A stretch of 64,000 bases of DNA from Andrena cerasifolii (GCF_050908995.1 NC_135127.1:12976001-13040000); one strand, 5' to 3'. Positions 25,401 through 37,195 are shown, counted from the first letter of the stretch. Made by a program: numbers and translations. The notes: generated by a model from the sequence alone, not told the origin.

Positions 25401-26963
25401 TATCTTATTTTGTAAGCGGAGCGCAACATTTTTATGTTTCCAAGAAATTAATTCCTAGATTCTTAGTGCACTAAGCACATAGCTCGCAGTAAAACATAAC
25501 TTAAATTAATCACAGCTCTCCATGGCAGCAGTGGCCATCTTTTACACCGGGATTAATCCACGCACGCAGATGGGTGTGCAAAACGCCAGAGGCGTGTTGT
25601 ACATGATGAGCTCCGAAATCTCCTTCACAGTAGCCTACTCCGTGATTTACGAGTTCCCAGGCCAGCTTCTAATTTATTTACGCGAAAACAGCGTCTACAG
25701 TTGCGGATCTTATTATATCGCCACGTTTCTTGGACTGGTACCCTTTTAATTACACTCTATCAGTCTCTCCCACGTTTATCATTCACCAATTCCTCAGACA
25801 CAAAAGAACCGTATTTTGCAGATACCAAAGGCAATATTCAAAGCCCTACTCTTCACGACAGTCATCTATTTCATTCTAATCACCGACGTGAGTTTATTGA
25901 ACTTTCTGCTCTATTGTTCAACCACCTCAGTAGCCGCGATTTGCGGCACAACGTACGGTTTAATGTTCTCCAGCTGGATCGACGACATCGATATCACCAC
26001 GTCGATCATGGTGCCGATCGACATGCTGTTCCTACTCACCGCCGGGATGTTTTATAATCTCAGGTATTCCATACTTATGTCGGAGAACCCGGCGAGCGAT
26101 TGATTTATCACCGTGGAGAATGACAGACACGCCCGCGCCGTGGAAAGATCGGAGATCAATCGTCCCGATAACAGGCGCGGGCACGAGCCATGATTCATTC
26201 GATAATCCTACCGGATGATAATTTTGTTTTCCATTGAAAATTCTGCGACGTTAAACACCGGCAAATAATCCGAACGAATAGCAGAGGGACTCGCGATATA
26301 TCCCCCGATGCGTTGCATTTAATAAATCCACGGAGGCGTTTTATTGGTCTACCATATCTCATTCTGTTTCCTGCTGGAAATTTTGCAACGTTAAGCTTCG
26401 AGTGCATAATAACTCATGTAAACGATTGTTCGCGATTTATTCGATACCATCGGACAAATAAGCCGAACCTCGATGAATAATTCCAATGATTTCAATGCTT
26501 CATTGTAGCTCGTTCCACTTTCTACTTTATGCAAAGTGGATGTTAATGATTAACAGGGCTTAGGTTGCAGTAACTATCCCTCGATTCCTAACAAATTCAC
26601 GTTTCCAGCTCGATGCCTGATTATTTAACGTGCTGCAAATACCTGTCGATATTCTTTTACTTGAACGAAGCTCTGTCCATAATTTATTGGCCCAGAATAA
26701 ACGATATCGGTGAGGATATTAAATTTAACTGTCGCTTAGAAGCTATCGCGCAGGATCGATTAATCTTGGACGTAATTTCTTCAGAATGCGAAACGTCTGG
26801 TAATCTACCCTGTTTGCAAAACGGAGACGAGGTTCTATCGGAATACGGATTCGCGAAATCGAATTACCAGTGGGATTTATACGGCCTCGCCACTTTAACG
26901 ATAACAATGGGGCTGGTTGGATATTTCGGAGTGCGAAGGAGGAGAATCACGACGATGCTTTGA
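22427..26963 (+). CDS. ABCG half-transporter A, white/scarlet/brown type
   Basis: Eleven exons: 22427-22583, 22650-22698, 22828-23011, 23080-23272, 23414-23606, 25036-25251, 25309-25411, 25516-25737, 25822-26063, 26609-26709, 26785-26963. All phases agree; 612 residues, normal for a half-transporter. The nucleotide-binding domain comes first: Walker A GPSGAGKTT (67-75, split by intron 2), signature LSGGQRKR (166-173), Walker B ILFLDEP (186-192), H-loop His223. A membrane domain of about six helices follows, with the family's GVQNARG and YLREN blocks, then a short extracellular Cys pair (ECETSGNLPC) before the last helix. The linker SEYYIKLLSI plus RIC resembles White rather than ABCG1/4 or ABCG5/8. 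Such proteins dimerise to load pigment precursors or related metabolites into granules. The start is the first ATG and gives a complete NBD. The exact orthologue is not determined. Confidence 0.9.
23650..24977 (+). pseudogene. Defective Tc1-like transposon in intron 5 of ABCG gene A
   Basis: The element starts CAGTGACCGAATCAATGATAG. It ends with the reverse complement of CAGTGACCGAAATAATGATAG and has a TA on each side (23648-23649, 24978-24979), the Tc1/mariner hallmark. Inside, a plus-strand transposase relic begins at about 23978 (MGRGKPLSENEKGQI, N-terminal helix-turn-helix). Later it shows SPDLNPIENLWGILAREVYA, the signature around the catalytic acidic residue of Tc1 transposases, and an end of NNGGSTKY. 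The frame is broken by several stops and shifts, so it cannot encode an active enzyme. Length 1.33 kb, shorter than intact relatives. Confidence 0.9.
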
Positions 26964-27215
26964 TCGACACTCGAACAGCTTCGTTTTATTTCGAACGAAA
27001 CAAGTGGTAGCTAATTGTACGTACAATCTAATTCGAACAGTTAATTAGATTAAGAACTGTTAGTGGTTGACTGAGATGTTGGCATTAAGAGATCATGAGC
27101 AATCGACGACTTTGTATAGTTTGTAAAGCTTGTACTGCGTTTTACACATCGATTCCAGGAAATTCGATGCATTCAAGATACTTATTGACTTCGATTAAAA
27201 TGGAGCCAATGGATG
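26964..27215. other. Shared 3' intergenic spacer between convergent ABCG genes
   Basis: Only 252 bases separate the two stop codons. Both 3' untranslated regions must lie here or overlap the opposite gene. On the minus strand a CAATAAG variant just beyond the gene B stop is a possible polyadenylation signal; no canonical AATAAA is visible for gene A. Confidence 0.5.
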
Positions 27216-30200
27216 TCAGTAAACGGGCTCTTTGCGGCTTCTCTGACGAATCACGAGGAACCCCGCCAAATGACTGATCGAAAATATCGCTAGAAGGCCG
27301 ATTATGTCTGTCGTGTAGTGGTTTGGTAAATAACCGTACTTGTCGAGGACTCCCAGTCCGCTGGATATGCAAGGCTCTTCTGGGTCCGTGGGACAATCTT
27401 TGGAAACACAAAATTGATGGGTGAAAGTATTTTAAGTGATTATTGTAGATGAATCTTCTGATTAAATGGGAATGAAATCTTTGGTGGGATAATTCGTGTA
27501 CCTTTTTCTTTCTGATCACTCGTAGGGACAGTGGAATGGTAATTTCTTATTTGGGTGCAAGTGAAGCTTAATAAGTTCGAAAGGGAGACTGGTGACTCTG
27601 TTTGTTCAGGAGTATTATCTAAATAGTTGCTTAATTGGGAGTATAAATGACGTGGGTATTATTTTCTTTGAACCGATAAGCATTTAGCAAGGAATAACTA
27701 CTTCTTTCGTAACGAAGCTGGGGCTAGAGCATAGGGAGCCGACGTATCGCGGATGTTGTTCGATGTTAATGAACAGTGACGTACTTATGTGATCGATTAA
27801 CAGCCACTGTGTCAAGGAAACCGCTTCCAGGCCGTAATAGAACTGTGACACGTACTTCAGCCATGCGATACCGGGCGCTAAATGTCTGCAAAAGTGGATT
27901 AAGCAAACCCAACGGATCACCATGTGTGCGTTAAAAATCTCTGCTGGTAGTTCATAGTTTCGTACCACTTGCTAATGATTACTATATCAGAGAAATATTG
28001 CACAAAAATGGGATCGATCAGAAGCTTGGTTTCTGATATCTTTCTCACCCGAGATGCAAGTAAATCCCGCAGAACATCAGGCCGAGGAAGTCCAATGGCA
28101 CAGAAAATAGGGAAGCCGTGTCCACCGACCTGAACGAAGCAGATAGGAAGAGACCTGTTCGAAAGATTCGCTCTCGTGAACCTGATATTTGGTGTCAGAC
28201 GCCGTTTCCATGCGAGCAGACTTTCGACGTGGATTTTAAGGCATGCGTGCAACAGACCACGATCTTTTGTCACAGAACTCCACTGTTTTCTATAGCAGTA
28301 TTCGTGATCTTGAAAATTGAACGGAAACGCAATTCTTTCGAAACGAGGATCACGATACAATCTGTTCGCAAGGAAAGGGATGTTTGTCCAGCTTTTCTTC
28401 GATCGCTCACCTACAGCAGACGAAGAAACGGCACAGATTACTACCGGCAGTGAAAAGTAGACGAATCCTAGAAATCCACCCTTCAGCCCTGTGATCGTGA
28501 ACACCAATATGGTATACAGCAGTGGCTGCACTATTGCACCGGGTATCTAGAAATTTTCGTAGAATGCACCGTCTCTAAGACGCGCAGTACCCCAAGATGC
28601 CTTTTTTCGAAAAGAGGGTCAAGGTTTCTGGGTATTCCGTTACGCAAGTAGTATCACGCGATTGGGACAGGTTGCACCTCCTCTTTAAAGTGCAACTGCA
28701 TCGTTGCACTCAGAAAAAGAAGGTCACATTTAACTTTCAATTCCATTAGAACAGAAACACCTGTCTCAATTAACCGACACACTCGCTACAAGATTTATTT
28801 TCTTCGTCAAAAGTAGAGCCTCTTTTTTTGATTCACTGAATGATTAAGGTAGCAGGATTTTTTTTTTTTTAGAGGAATGACTACTGAATGGCTCACCAGA
28901 ACGACAACTTTGCTGACGTAATATGGCGCTGGACCATAAAGGCCACCAGCGATGTCCCGCAACAGTAGAGGCAATTCTCTTGGAAACGTGTAGAACACGG
29001 CATAATTAAAGGTGAACACGGTCTCGACGACCACTAGGTACAGAAGGCCCTGCACGTTTTGTATCCCGCCCTGATCCATCGTTTTCCCGATCACGTTCAT
29101 ATACGGAGACGCTATCAGCAAGCCTATGAACTTGAAAAGGCACATCGATCGTCGAGGAATTCGAGCGTTCAAGGATTCGGAGCTCGAGAAAGATGAGGAG
29201 CTTTACAATTAGTCGAACGAAGGAAATGAACGAGGTAGATGTTGATCATCGGTTATAATGGAGAGTGGAGAGGCAATATTTAGATAAAATTGAAAGCCTA
29301 GCCATAAATTGTTAATTAGGAAGCCAATAAGATCGCCATCTCACCATGTACGACACAAATCGTAGGAGATGAGAGGCCGAGTTCCTCTTATAATCGACGT
29401 ACGACCTCCAGGTGAGCCACTGCACCTGCGTCAGGCCACGGACTCCTTTGAACTCCACGGAAGCCGAAGGAACCTCCGAAAATATTAATGGCAATTCGTC
29501 GGCCTGTGACGTGGTGGCACAAGAATACTCGATCAGCTTCGAGACCCTCTCGCTGTGTTTCGACCTCTCGTATTGATCGCAGATCCAGTCCACCTGCGAA
29601 CAACCGCAACAGTCACGAATCCTTCCAGTTCCTGTTATTTGCTACATCTTTGCACTCCACTCTGATAATGACTCTTTAAAAATTCAGTGATAAGTGAACA
29701 TTAGACCTAACACCGAGAATCACCAATAATTCAAGCATCAACTCGAAAATTGTGCAGAGTGCAAAGAGTTTTACGGTTATAGTCCCATCCAGCGTTCATC
29801 TTTCTCCAGTACCTTCTTGTAACTCTCACTTTCGTTGCCTCGAACGATGGACAGCTGAGACACATAAAATTCAGCGCTGTTGAAGGTGGGTGGACAAAGG
29901 AGATCTAAGCTGGAAGTGGATAATCGATTTTTCACCGAGGGACCATGAAAAGGAACAGCCTCCCCGTACTGTTCCTCTCCAACTCTGCTTTCAATACAAG
30001 AAACATTCCCCCGAACCTATCGAAAAACTTGGTGGCGTCCGCAGTGGCGCCCTGAAAGGCAACACGGCCAGCAGACAGGAGAAGGACCTCGTGGAATGTG
30101 TCCAGGAGACCAGAGGCCGGTTGATGGAGGGAACAAACGACTATTCTTCCAGTAGCGGCAACTTCCCTGAGCGTCCTTACCACCGTCATGGCACCGTAAC

Positions 30201-32153
30201 TGTCCAAGCCCGTGGTCGGCTCGTCGCAGAACAGAATGCTCGGTTCCATCAGCAGCTAGAACAATTTCTCTATCCTATGTGCACTCCGGATTCCTTAAAG
30301 GAATCACGGGGCAACGTGTGCGCTAGTAGCTTGTAAGGACCGAGCTGACGGTTATTAATGAATTCCTGCTGTGGCAGAATTAATATGTAAAAGCGTAGAT
30401 CGATTAGCAACGTCGCACGTCAATCTTCTGTTGTTCAGATACCAGTTTGTGGAAACTGTGAGGCGAATGGACGAGCGTTTGCTGCTTACTTGAACGGCCA
30501 GAGCTACCCTCTTCCTCTCGCCCCCAGAAAGGGATGAGAGCTTCGAGCTTGCACACTTGCCAAGTCCAAGCTCTGCCAACAGAGCCATTATTCTCAGCTT
30601 CCTCGCGCTGGCGTGAAGCCTCCTGTCCATCTTCATGCACGCCTTCCGGGAAGGGAAGAATCGTAAAGCTCTAATCACTTTGAAGTTGAATCGCGTTGGA
30701 CGTTATAGTCGGCTCGATGGAAGCTCCGGATCAAGGTGGAATGGAATCTTGGATGGATTCGAGGTAACCAAACGTGAAATGGAATTCTAAGACTTGTCTT
30801 TTAATGGAGGATTCGAAACTGAGTTTTCGAGGGTGCATAAATTTCCAAGAATATTCGGTGGTATAAAAATCAAGGGAATCAGTTCGATGGTCTTCATAGT
30901 CGAATGGATAGCAATTACTCAGATCGCGAATTAACCATTGACACGACTTTATCGACTAATTAGCCAGCTCAATGTACCGTGAAGTGTCCTGCGAACGTTT
31001 CGGACAAGGTATCGAAGAAGATCGATGGGAAAGTTGGTCTGGAGCGAGAGTGATTAGAGGTAGGAAACGTTTCGAGTCAAATACGACCGTCTAATTAGCC
31101 CAACCATGAATTCCATGTGCTCCTGGACCGTCAACGACTCGACTGCCAAGTCTGTTTGCGGAACGAATCCTGATATCCTTATCATTTGGCCAGTGTCTAT
31201 GGGTGCTCCGTTTAGCAAGATCTCCCCCGTCGCTTTGCCTATCGACGGGGAATCATTCGTCACACATTTTGATCCTACCGCTCGATATTCTCAGGCTTTA
31301 CTACCGTTAGTAGTATCAGACTTTAAGAGAAATGAATAATATATATGAACCTTTAACACGTCGACTGATGGTCGCGAGCAACGTAGTCTTCCCAGAGCCA
31401 CTGCAAAGCGAGAACTTCTTTCACTGAGGCAAACTTTTCTATCTCTGCAGATAATTAACCCCGGAGTACCAAGCACCCGCGATTTGCACCTCCTCAACTT
31501 TCACGATCCAATTTTACCTCTACTTTCCGCGCAATGTCTAATATTAGGAACGCAAGCACGCCACTTTTAATTAGAGAGGATCTAGAGAACTCGGTGGAAA
31601 CCATTGCTCATCTACTTATCGCACTAGGAATTGCCAATTTTTAACGATTCTGAGACCTGTGCATTTATATGCTTGGTATTCTTGGATCAACCTTGCTATT
31701 TTGCCCTCCCCTGCTTCACTCGAAATGATTTTCGTTCCCTTAATTAATCCAGAGACTTGAATGGATTGAAATTCTCTTTGGGGTAGCAGTCTTATTAAAA
31801 ATCATTTCTAACGGAGCAGATGAGAGTACAACAGGTTAAAAGAGAGCACTGGAAAGTTACCTTGGTCCCAGGATAGCCATCAACATCCCAGAATTAACTA
31901 TCCCGCTGACTAGAAGTGAAACAGAGAATTAATCGCAGATTCTTTAACCAATTCAATCTTTACCCCTCGTCTCTTCATTCTCTAATATACCTCCGTTCAG
32001 CAGCCGAACGAATTCGGTCTGTTGCAATCCGAAGATCGCCCGAAGTCCGCCGTTGCTCTTCTTCCTAACCGTGTACGAAATGTTCCTCCAGGTCAGGCAC
32101 AAGTCCTTGGGCAAGGTTTTCGGTAGCGCGGGACGCTCCAACCTCTGCCTCCT
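27216..32153 (-). CDS. ABCG half-transporter B, scarlet/white-like (first exon not identified)
   Basis: Thirteen exons on the minus strand, 5' to 3': 32153-31991, 31909-31861, 31400-31351, 31238-31105, 30642-30490, 30255-30017, 29909-29813, 29593-29345, 29130-28897, 28546-28411, 28154-28049, 27885-27785, 27397-27216. All phases agree; they give 630 residues, lacking a start codon. Counting from the first exon listed: Walker A GPSGSGKTT (69-77), then LSGGERKRVALA, Walker B ILFCDEPTTGLDSY, H-loop SLHQP. The six-helix region carries GGIQNVQG and ELPLLLRD..GLYG blocks and an extracellular NCPTDPEEPC loop. The linker AEFYVSQLSIVRGNE plus ICDQY is White-like, while FCDEPTTGLDSY recalls Scarlet. It likely forms a heterodimer with a related half-transporter for granule loading. 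The missing first exon lies above 32153. Confidence 0.88.
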
Positions 32154-32433
32154 CTGAAAATGTGTTCCATCGTTGCACAGGACGAGTGCTGACTGTCACG
32201 TGACATCGCGGAAAAAAATATCGCTCGTCATTTCTCCGTGGAGCGGAGGACCGAGTGGTGATTCGCGATAAGAAATGAAAAACGAGGAAAAACTATAGCC
32301 GAAGGTCGCGCGCTCGTCGAACATTCGTGGCGTAAGGAGCTGATAGGTAATTATTCAAGAATCCACGTTACATTGCTGATCGGAGCCCTTCCACCAACAC
32401 CGACGCAGCGTGCACGTCTGTAGGTCAGACTCG

Positions 32434-32470
32434 GTTACATAAAGCACAGGTCCGGCTCGTGTGTCGCCAT
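32434..32470 (-). CDS. Candidate first coding exon of ABCG gene B
   Basis: On the minus strand, CCAACATGGCG gives an ATG in strong context within a YY1-like CAACATGGCG motif often seen just inside animal transcription starts. The frame reads MATHEPDLCF and then meets a possible GT donor in phase 2. The next exon's best acceptor (32153) is phase 0, although a nearby AG could restore agreement. I therefore treat this as a guess at the missing start. Confidence 0.2.
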
Positions 32471-33064
32471 GTTGGACCAACTAGCGTAATTATGCTGTTT
32501 ATGTAAGCGATCTATCTCAGATCCATGCATTTTCATCGATCCACTAATCAAGAATCACTCTATTTACGGGACCGGCCTCTTCGCACCAAACACTTCTGAA
32601 ACTACACTCTAGGTCTTTAAATCGGGGTAACAGAATTACTTACACTTACAGTGTTAAAATAGATCATCTCGACGATCACAGTGAGCTCTCCGAACCACAA
32701 CTAGATATGTAGAATCTCAGCGGACGGGACACCAGGATCTACCCGACTGATCCGCGCGGCGGATTCGAAGCCAAGGAAGAAAGGGAGGCGATTCCCTTGG
32801 ATAGCTATCGATGTCAAGCAAGGACTGTTCACAAGGGAGCGGTGGACCTCGAGTAACCGTTTGTAAGACTGACTGTTTGAAGCAGGTGGCTGAGGATGAC
32901 CCGCACGTGGATTACATGGCTGACTAGGTTTATGCTTGTGGTAACCGGAGGCGAACGTTATTCACCACAACTTTACAACACCATCGCGAGCGGTTTTGCG
33001 GAGGACGCGGCGATGGTGTGCGTCTTATATGGAACGGGGGGTCGTTACACAACGAGACCGCAGC

Positions 33065-33089
33065 GCGACGCGACGCGACGCGACGCGAC
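33065..33089. repeat. (GCGAC)n pentanucleotide tandem repeat
   Basis: Five head-to-tail GCGAC units in a CpG-dense stretch upstream of the SANT-like gene. No function can be read from it. Confidence 0.85.
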
Positions 33090-34180
33090 GGACGCGCTTG
33101 CGGATCCAAGGATTACGATTGCGACGAGGGAACGCTTTAAACGCATACCGAGGCGGATTGGGAAGTTGTCGCGCCGCGCGAAAGCTTCTTTCACCGGCTA
33201 GCCTGTTTACAGGGGAATGTATCCGAGGTATAGCGAGGTCGTGAGCTAACTGTAACTGTATCAGTCGGCGACTACAGTAGAGCATATCGGATCTCGTAGG
33301 GAACAAATATCAATGGAGATTCCACGATCAACCCCAATGACGGTGGGGATTAAACGGGGGATCAATGATCGGATGATCGAGGGTCGGTGGCGAGACAAGG
33401 GCACCGAAGTAGGGACGAAGGGAGGAGTGGCAATAAAACGATGGAAATATTGGAATCGGCGCAATATGATTCCACGACGGATCGCGAAATGAAACGAAAC
33501 AATGTTTGCGTTGCGCGGAACGTTGAGCGACCCTCTCTCGCTCTCCCCTGCTTTCTCAAGCTTGCTCACCCTCTCCACCCCTCTAGCTCTCTCTCCCCAG
33601 CTGGGAATCGAGGATTTGTTAATATCGAGCGCCTAGCTAGTACCGTGCCAAAATGGCCGACGTTTAGTCGTTCCTTAGTTCTGGTTTAACGGGAACGCCG
33701 CGTCGCGACGCTTGTCATCGTTCGATGTCGACCAACTCCTTCGAATCACTGGAGGCGCTTTTCGTGACCCTAAGGGGAAGTTTGGGTGAAGAATACTGGG
33801 GGATTTAGGAATTGAATTGTTTTAAATAGCGAACAACAGAGCCCAGGGATAGTGGACTGGTTCGGTAGGTTGATGCAGGGGAACGCGGTTTGGGATGATT
33901 CTTCGAGCCAAGAGGGAAAGTTATGCACGGTTGATTTATGGCAGAGTGACCTACCGCCGTTTGTAAATACCTAGATGAAATGTAAGGTATACAGGATCAG
34001 TGAAACTTGTATACCTTTTTGCAACAAGTAGTCGAAGAAATGAAGGGAGCCGAACTGTCGCGTACTTTTCGACCACGTTGTGTGCATACACGCGCGTCGA
34101 CGCTGGTTAAACAGCTGACTGTTTTAAATCAGCGATTAAACAAGTAAACGAAGCGGCAGAAACGACACGCGCTGTGTCCT

Positions 34181-35915
34181 ATGATCCATCGAGGATCTGG
34201 ATTCCGCAAGAGATCCAGGATGTCCTCGAGCACGAGCGCCGTCTTGCTGAAAAAGCGGGAGAGAACGCAGAACTGGATCCCCGAGGAGAAGAACGCTCTG
34301 TTCTCGTTGATCAAGGCGCACGTTAACGCGATCGAAAACAAGAAGATCGACGCAGCGGCCTCCGCCATGAAGAACCTCGCTTGGCAACAGATCCACTGCG
34401 CGTTCCGTGGTCGATTCTCCACTGACAGGGACATCACCAGGATGAGGGAGCAGTGGAGGCGGATGAAGGCGCAGGCGAGGATGGAGATGTACACGTTCGT
34501 CGAAACGGTGATCCATCGGTTTCAATCGAATTTCGAAATTGATGCACTTGCTTCGATAGGCGACTGTCGACTGAGTAGCTGGATTACTTAGAGCTTCGAT
34601 TTTCTTTTGGGCGGTCTGAGATAGTAAATAGAAATAGGGCCCGATCTATTTAGCTCTCCCGCCGCTTTGAGGAAAAATCATTTTTACCGCCCTTTATATT
34701 TAATTATGAATTAGTATTTTAAAATATAATTTTCCACAGTGTGTGGAATCTTTTGTAGGTATTTGTTGAATAACAAAAGCCTCTTGTTTTATTAGAAACT
34801 TAATATTCATAAAAAAAAACAGTAGGTAACAAAACGAAATAGAATATATATATATTTTTTAATTAAATATAAGAAACTCTAGATCGGGCTCTGAATAGGG
34901 AGACCCAATGGGAATGGAGGTTCGACTAGATTTGGATGAAACTTGGATCTCCACTCCGTTTTCTTTCCAAATCTTTATGATCTAGTTAAACTCTGTTTGC
35001 TGAAACGGCGGCAAATATTGCGCGGCAGGTGAAGACAGTGGGTCCCGAGAAGGCAGCCAAGTGCCGTCCGTCGAACCTCTCGATCGAGGTGTGGAAGCTG
35101 ATCGAGAGGACGAGGAAGAGCGACCCTGACGGCGAGCGTTCGGACGAAAACTGCCAGGATGGCATGGAGAGTTCGGTAAACCTCGAGGCGATCCTAGACA
35201 AGGTGACCACGTCCGCGCCGGAAACGTCGTTCAACGAGATTAAGGTCGAGGCGGACAGCGACGACTACAGCACGGACGGGGAGGCCAGCCTCGGCGAACC
35301 TTCCTCGAGGAAGCCGAACAGTTTCCAGAAGAAACGGCTGCGGATATCTGAAGACGAGCCAATGGACCTGGCCGAACAAAAGGCGTCCACCGTGGACGAC
35401 CCCGATCGCCCATTCGACAATGGTACCTTGAAATTTCCTCCCAAAACCCAGGAATAACCTATTTCAAAGAGACTCGACTCGGCTGTAGAGGAGGAAGGCT
35501 CTGGCGAAGACGTAGGATTAATTCGAACGCAATTTGGTCTGTTTCCGAGCAGAAGAGGCGACCTCGGTGGCAGTGACGAAGGAGAGGAACGATCCACAGG
35601 GGGATCAAGAAGAATCCGTTCAAAGAGCCACGTGGAGGCTGGAAGTTGCGCAGAGGGAACATGATCTGAGGCTGAGGACATTGAGCGTCGAGCTGGAACG
35701 AGCCGAATTGCAGAAACAGGCTGCGATTAACGAGCTGAAGACCTCGGAAATCAAGAGACAGCTGATCGAGAGCCAAGCTGCCGAGTACTACAGGTTGCGA
35801 CCATGTTTTTGGTATCAAATTTTCAAGCTGGGGTTTAGAGAGCTAGGTATAGAGTCCGGAGTGGGAATTTTCAATTGAAAATTCCTTTGAGAAACGAGGT
35901 TTCAGGAGTTTCTGA
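34181..35915 (+). CDS. Myb/SANT-like DNA-binding protein
   Basis: Four exons: 34181-34507, 35029-35422, 35553-35793, 35906-35915, phase-consistent, 323 residues. Residues ~27-100 form a Myb/SANT-like domain with the conserved Trp positions (W32, W68, W92) and the pattern NWIPEEKNALFSLI ... AWQQI ... MREQWRRMK, as in insect MSANTD/zeste-like regulators. The middle is acidic and Ser-rich with a basic patch (KKRLRISEDEP), likely disordered. Residues ~260-315 are strongly heptad-like (LEVAQREHDLRLRTLSVELE), a likely coiled coil for dimerisation, as usual in this family. An in-frame ATG at 34220 could also start translation. The last exon adds only RSF and the stop. It is probably a nuclear sequence-specific regulator; targets unknown. 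Confidence 0.78.
34637..34891. mobile_element. Possible AT-rich MITE in intron 1 of the SANT-like gene
   Basis: GGGCCCGATCT on the left and AGATCGGGCTC on the right bracket about 230 bases of very AT-rich DNA inside the intron 34508-35028. AATAG occurs just outside each end and may be a target duplication. The arms are short (about 11 bases), so this could be chance. Confidence 0.35.
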
Positions 35916-36155
35916 TAAAAGTCGAATTGATATTGCCGCCGAAAGAGCGCCAGCTCGGTTGGTTCGAGAACTCTTGCCGGAGAGCGCGATACGGGAGGAA
36001 CCCATCTCTTTGCGGTACTATCGAGTAGTGTATGGTTTCTATTGGAATCCACTGTACTCGCTGCACTTTGAAAATTTTCTCGCCAAGAAAAATGCAACGG
36101 GTTTTCGCTACGTTTTCACGGAATATGGCTTCGTTGAGGTATGAACAGTGTTCTG

Positions 36156-36161
36156 AATAAA
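36156..36161 (+). terminator. Polyadenylation signal of the SANT-like gene
   Basis: A canonical AATAAA 240 bases after the stop codon and about 150 bases before the proposed start of the next plus-strand gene. It fits the end of a short 3' untranslated region. Confidence 0.55.
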
Positions 36162-36312
36162 GACAACGCAAAACTCTATATATGTGCATATATATATATG
36201 TACATTTATCTTCTGCGTCGTTTTACCAGAACCCGGCTTTTTCCACACTTGCACAACGGGCGGTTAAGAGCTACGTGTTTCGAATTCCGATTTTCTTGTG
36301 GCTTCGTTACAT

Positions 36313-37012
36313 ATGTTGCGAAATAAAAGACTCTCGCTGGAGTAAGATTTTTGGGGGAATTTTAAAGAAAGCCACGACTCGTTCGTTATCGAACTTTCGC
36401 TACATGCACCAAAATTATGTAACAGCCACTGGTCCCGATAGTATGGGAAAGTATTTTAGTGTTCCACCTGGGTTTTGGGGCAATTGTAATATACCTGCTC
36501 CGAGCTTAGAATGTTTTACCTCGCAACACTCGGCTGTTCTGTGCACGAACGATATAAATGGACACGGAATATTTTTAACCATCTCCGCTGTGCAACAATC
36601 TTTTTGGCAGCGTGACCTATTAGCGGATGCTAATCGAGAGAAACGCTTGGTTGTTGCAGCCGAATAAGAATGAGTGGTGGGGAACCAGGAAGCGGAGCTG
36701 GGAGAGGTGGCGGAGGTGGTGGAAGTATCCGGGAAGCCGGAGGATCTTTTGGTAGAATGGAAGCCGCCCACGAAGATCAATATTTCTATAATTTGGTTAG
36801 TTACAGGAAAAATTAATGTCTGTTCGAGCGCTCCTGTACGATGAATGTACTTCTCTGCAAGACAAGATTGATTCTTTTAGCAAAAGGAGCAATTTAAGAA
36901 ACTTAAAGAGGATCTTCACGACGAGATCTCTTTCCACGAAGAACAGATCAAGCGCCACCAAGAGGCCATTAACCGCCACAAACAGAGGATCACGGAAATG
37001 GACAAAGCATGA
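36313..37012 (+). CDS. Mitochondrial ATPase inhibitor IF1
   Basis: Exons 36313-36341, 36660-36795 and 36881-37012, phases 2 and 0, giving 98 residues, close to the usual ~100. The mature part has the glycine-rich segment, then SIREAGGSFGRMEAAHEDQY, the minimal inhibitory sequence that enters the F1 catalytic interface. A charged helix follows with a His cluster (HDEISFHEEQIKRHQ) that in the family senses matrix pH and controls oligomerisation, ending in a coiled coil (EMDKA). It binds ATP synthase in the mitochondrial matrix and blocks ATP hydrolysis when the membrane potential collapses. Exons 2 and 3 are certain. The first exon (MLRNKRLSL, a short basic presequence) is the best phase-2 candidate but is less sure. 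Confidence 0.88.
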
Positions 37013-37195
37013 GCCGATACTTCTAACGTGCGATATTCCTAATCTCCTGGGAGCGTTGCGTTGCCCTTTATAATAACATAACTGTTGCGTATTGCTGATA
37101 GTAACAATGGTAGAGCACCGTGCCTGTACTTCTTCTTCATTTAATTACGAAATGTTACACGATAGAATGGAATACATTGTTTTTACTACGTATTA

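Larger units (their letters stand above)
32154..34180. other. Spacer between ABCG gene B and the SANT-like gene
   Basis: No supported exon apart from the weak candidate near 32.45 kb. The two genes point away from each other, so this interval should contain both promoters. An AAAATGGCCGAC motif at about 33650-33661 resembles the YY1/Pho element common near transcription starts and may mark the start of the plus-strand gene. A GCGAC pentanucleotide run lies at 33065-33089. Confidence 0.45.

Noticed and set aside
33025..33306. Arg-rich frames around the GCGAC repeat
   Set aside because: They are produced by the pentanucleotide repeat and CpG-rich composition on both strands.
36182..36667. 161-codon plus-strand frame before IF1 exon 2
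   Set aside because: It overlaps the proposed IF1 intron, contains a TA-repeat-derived start and ends in a stop right at the exon 2 acceptor. No domain is recognised.
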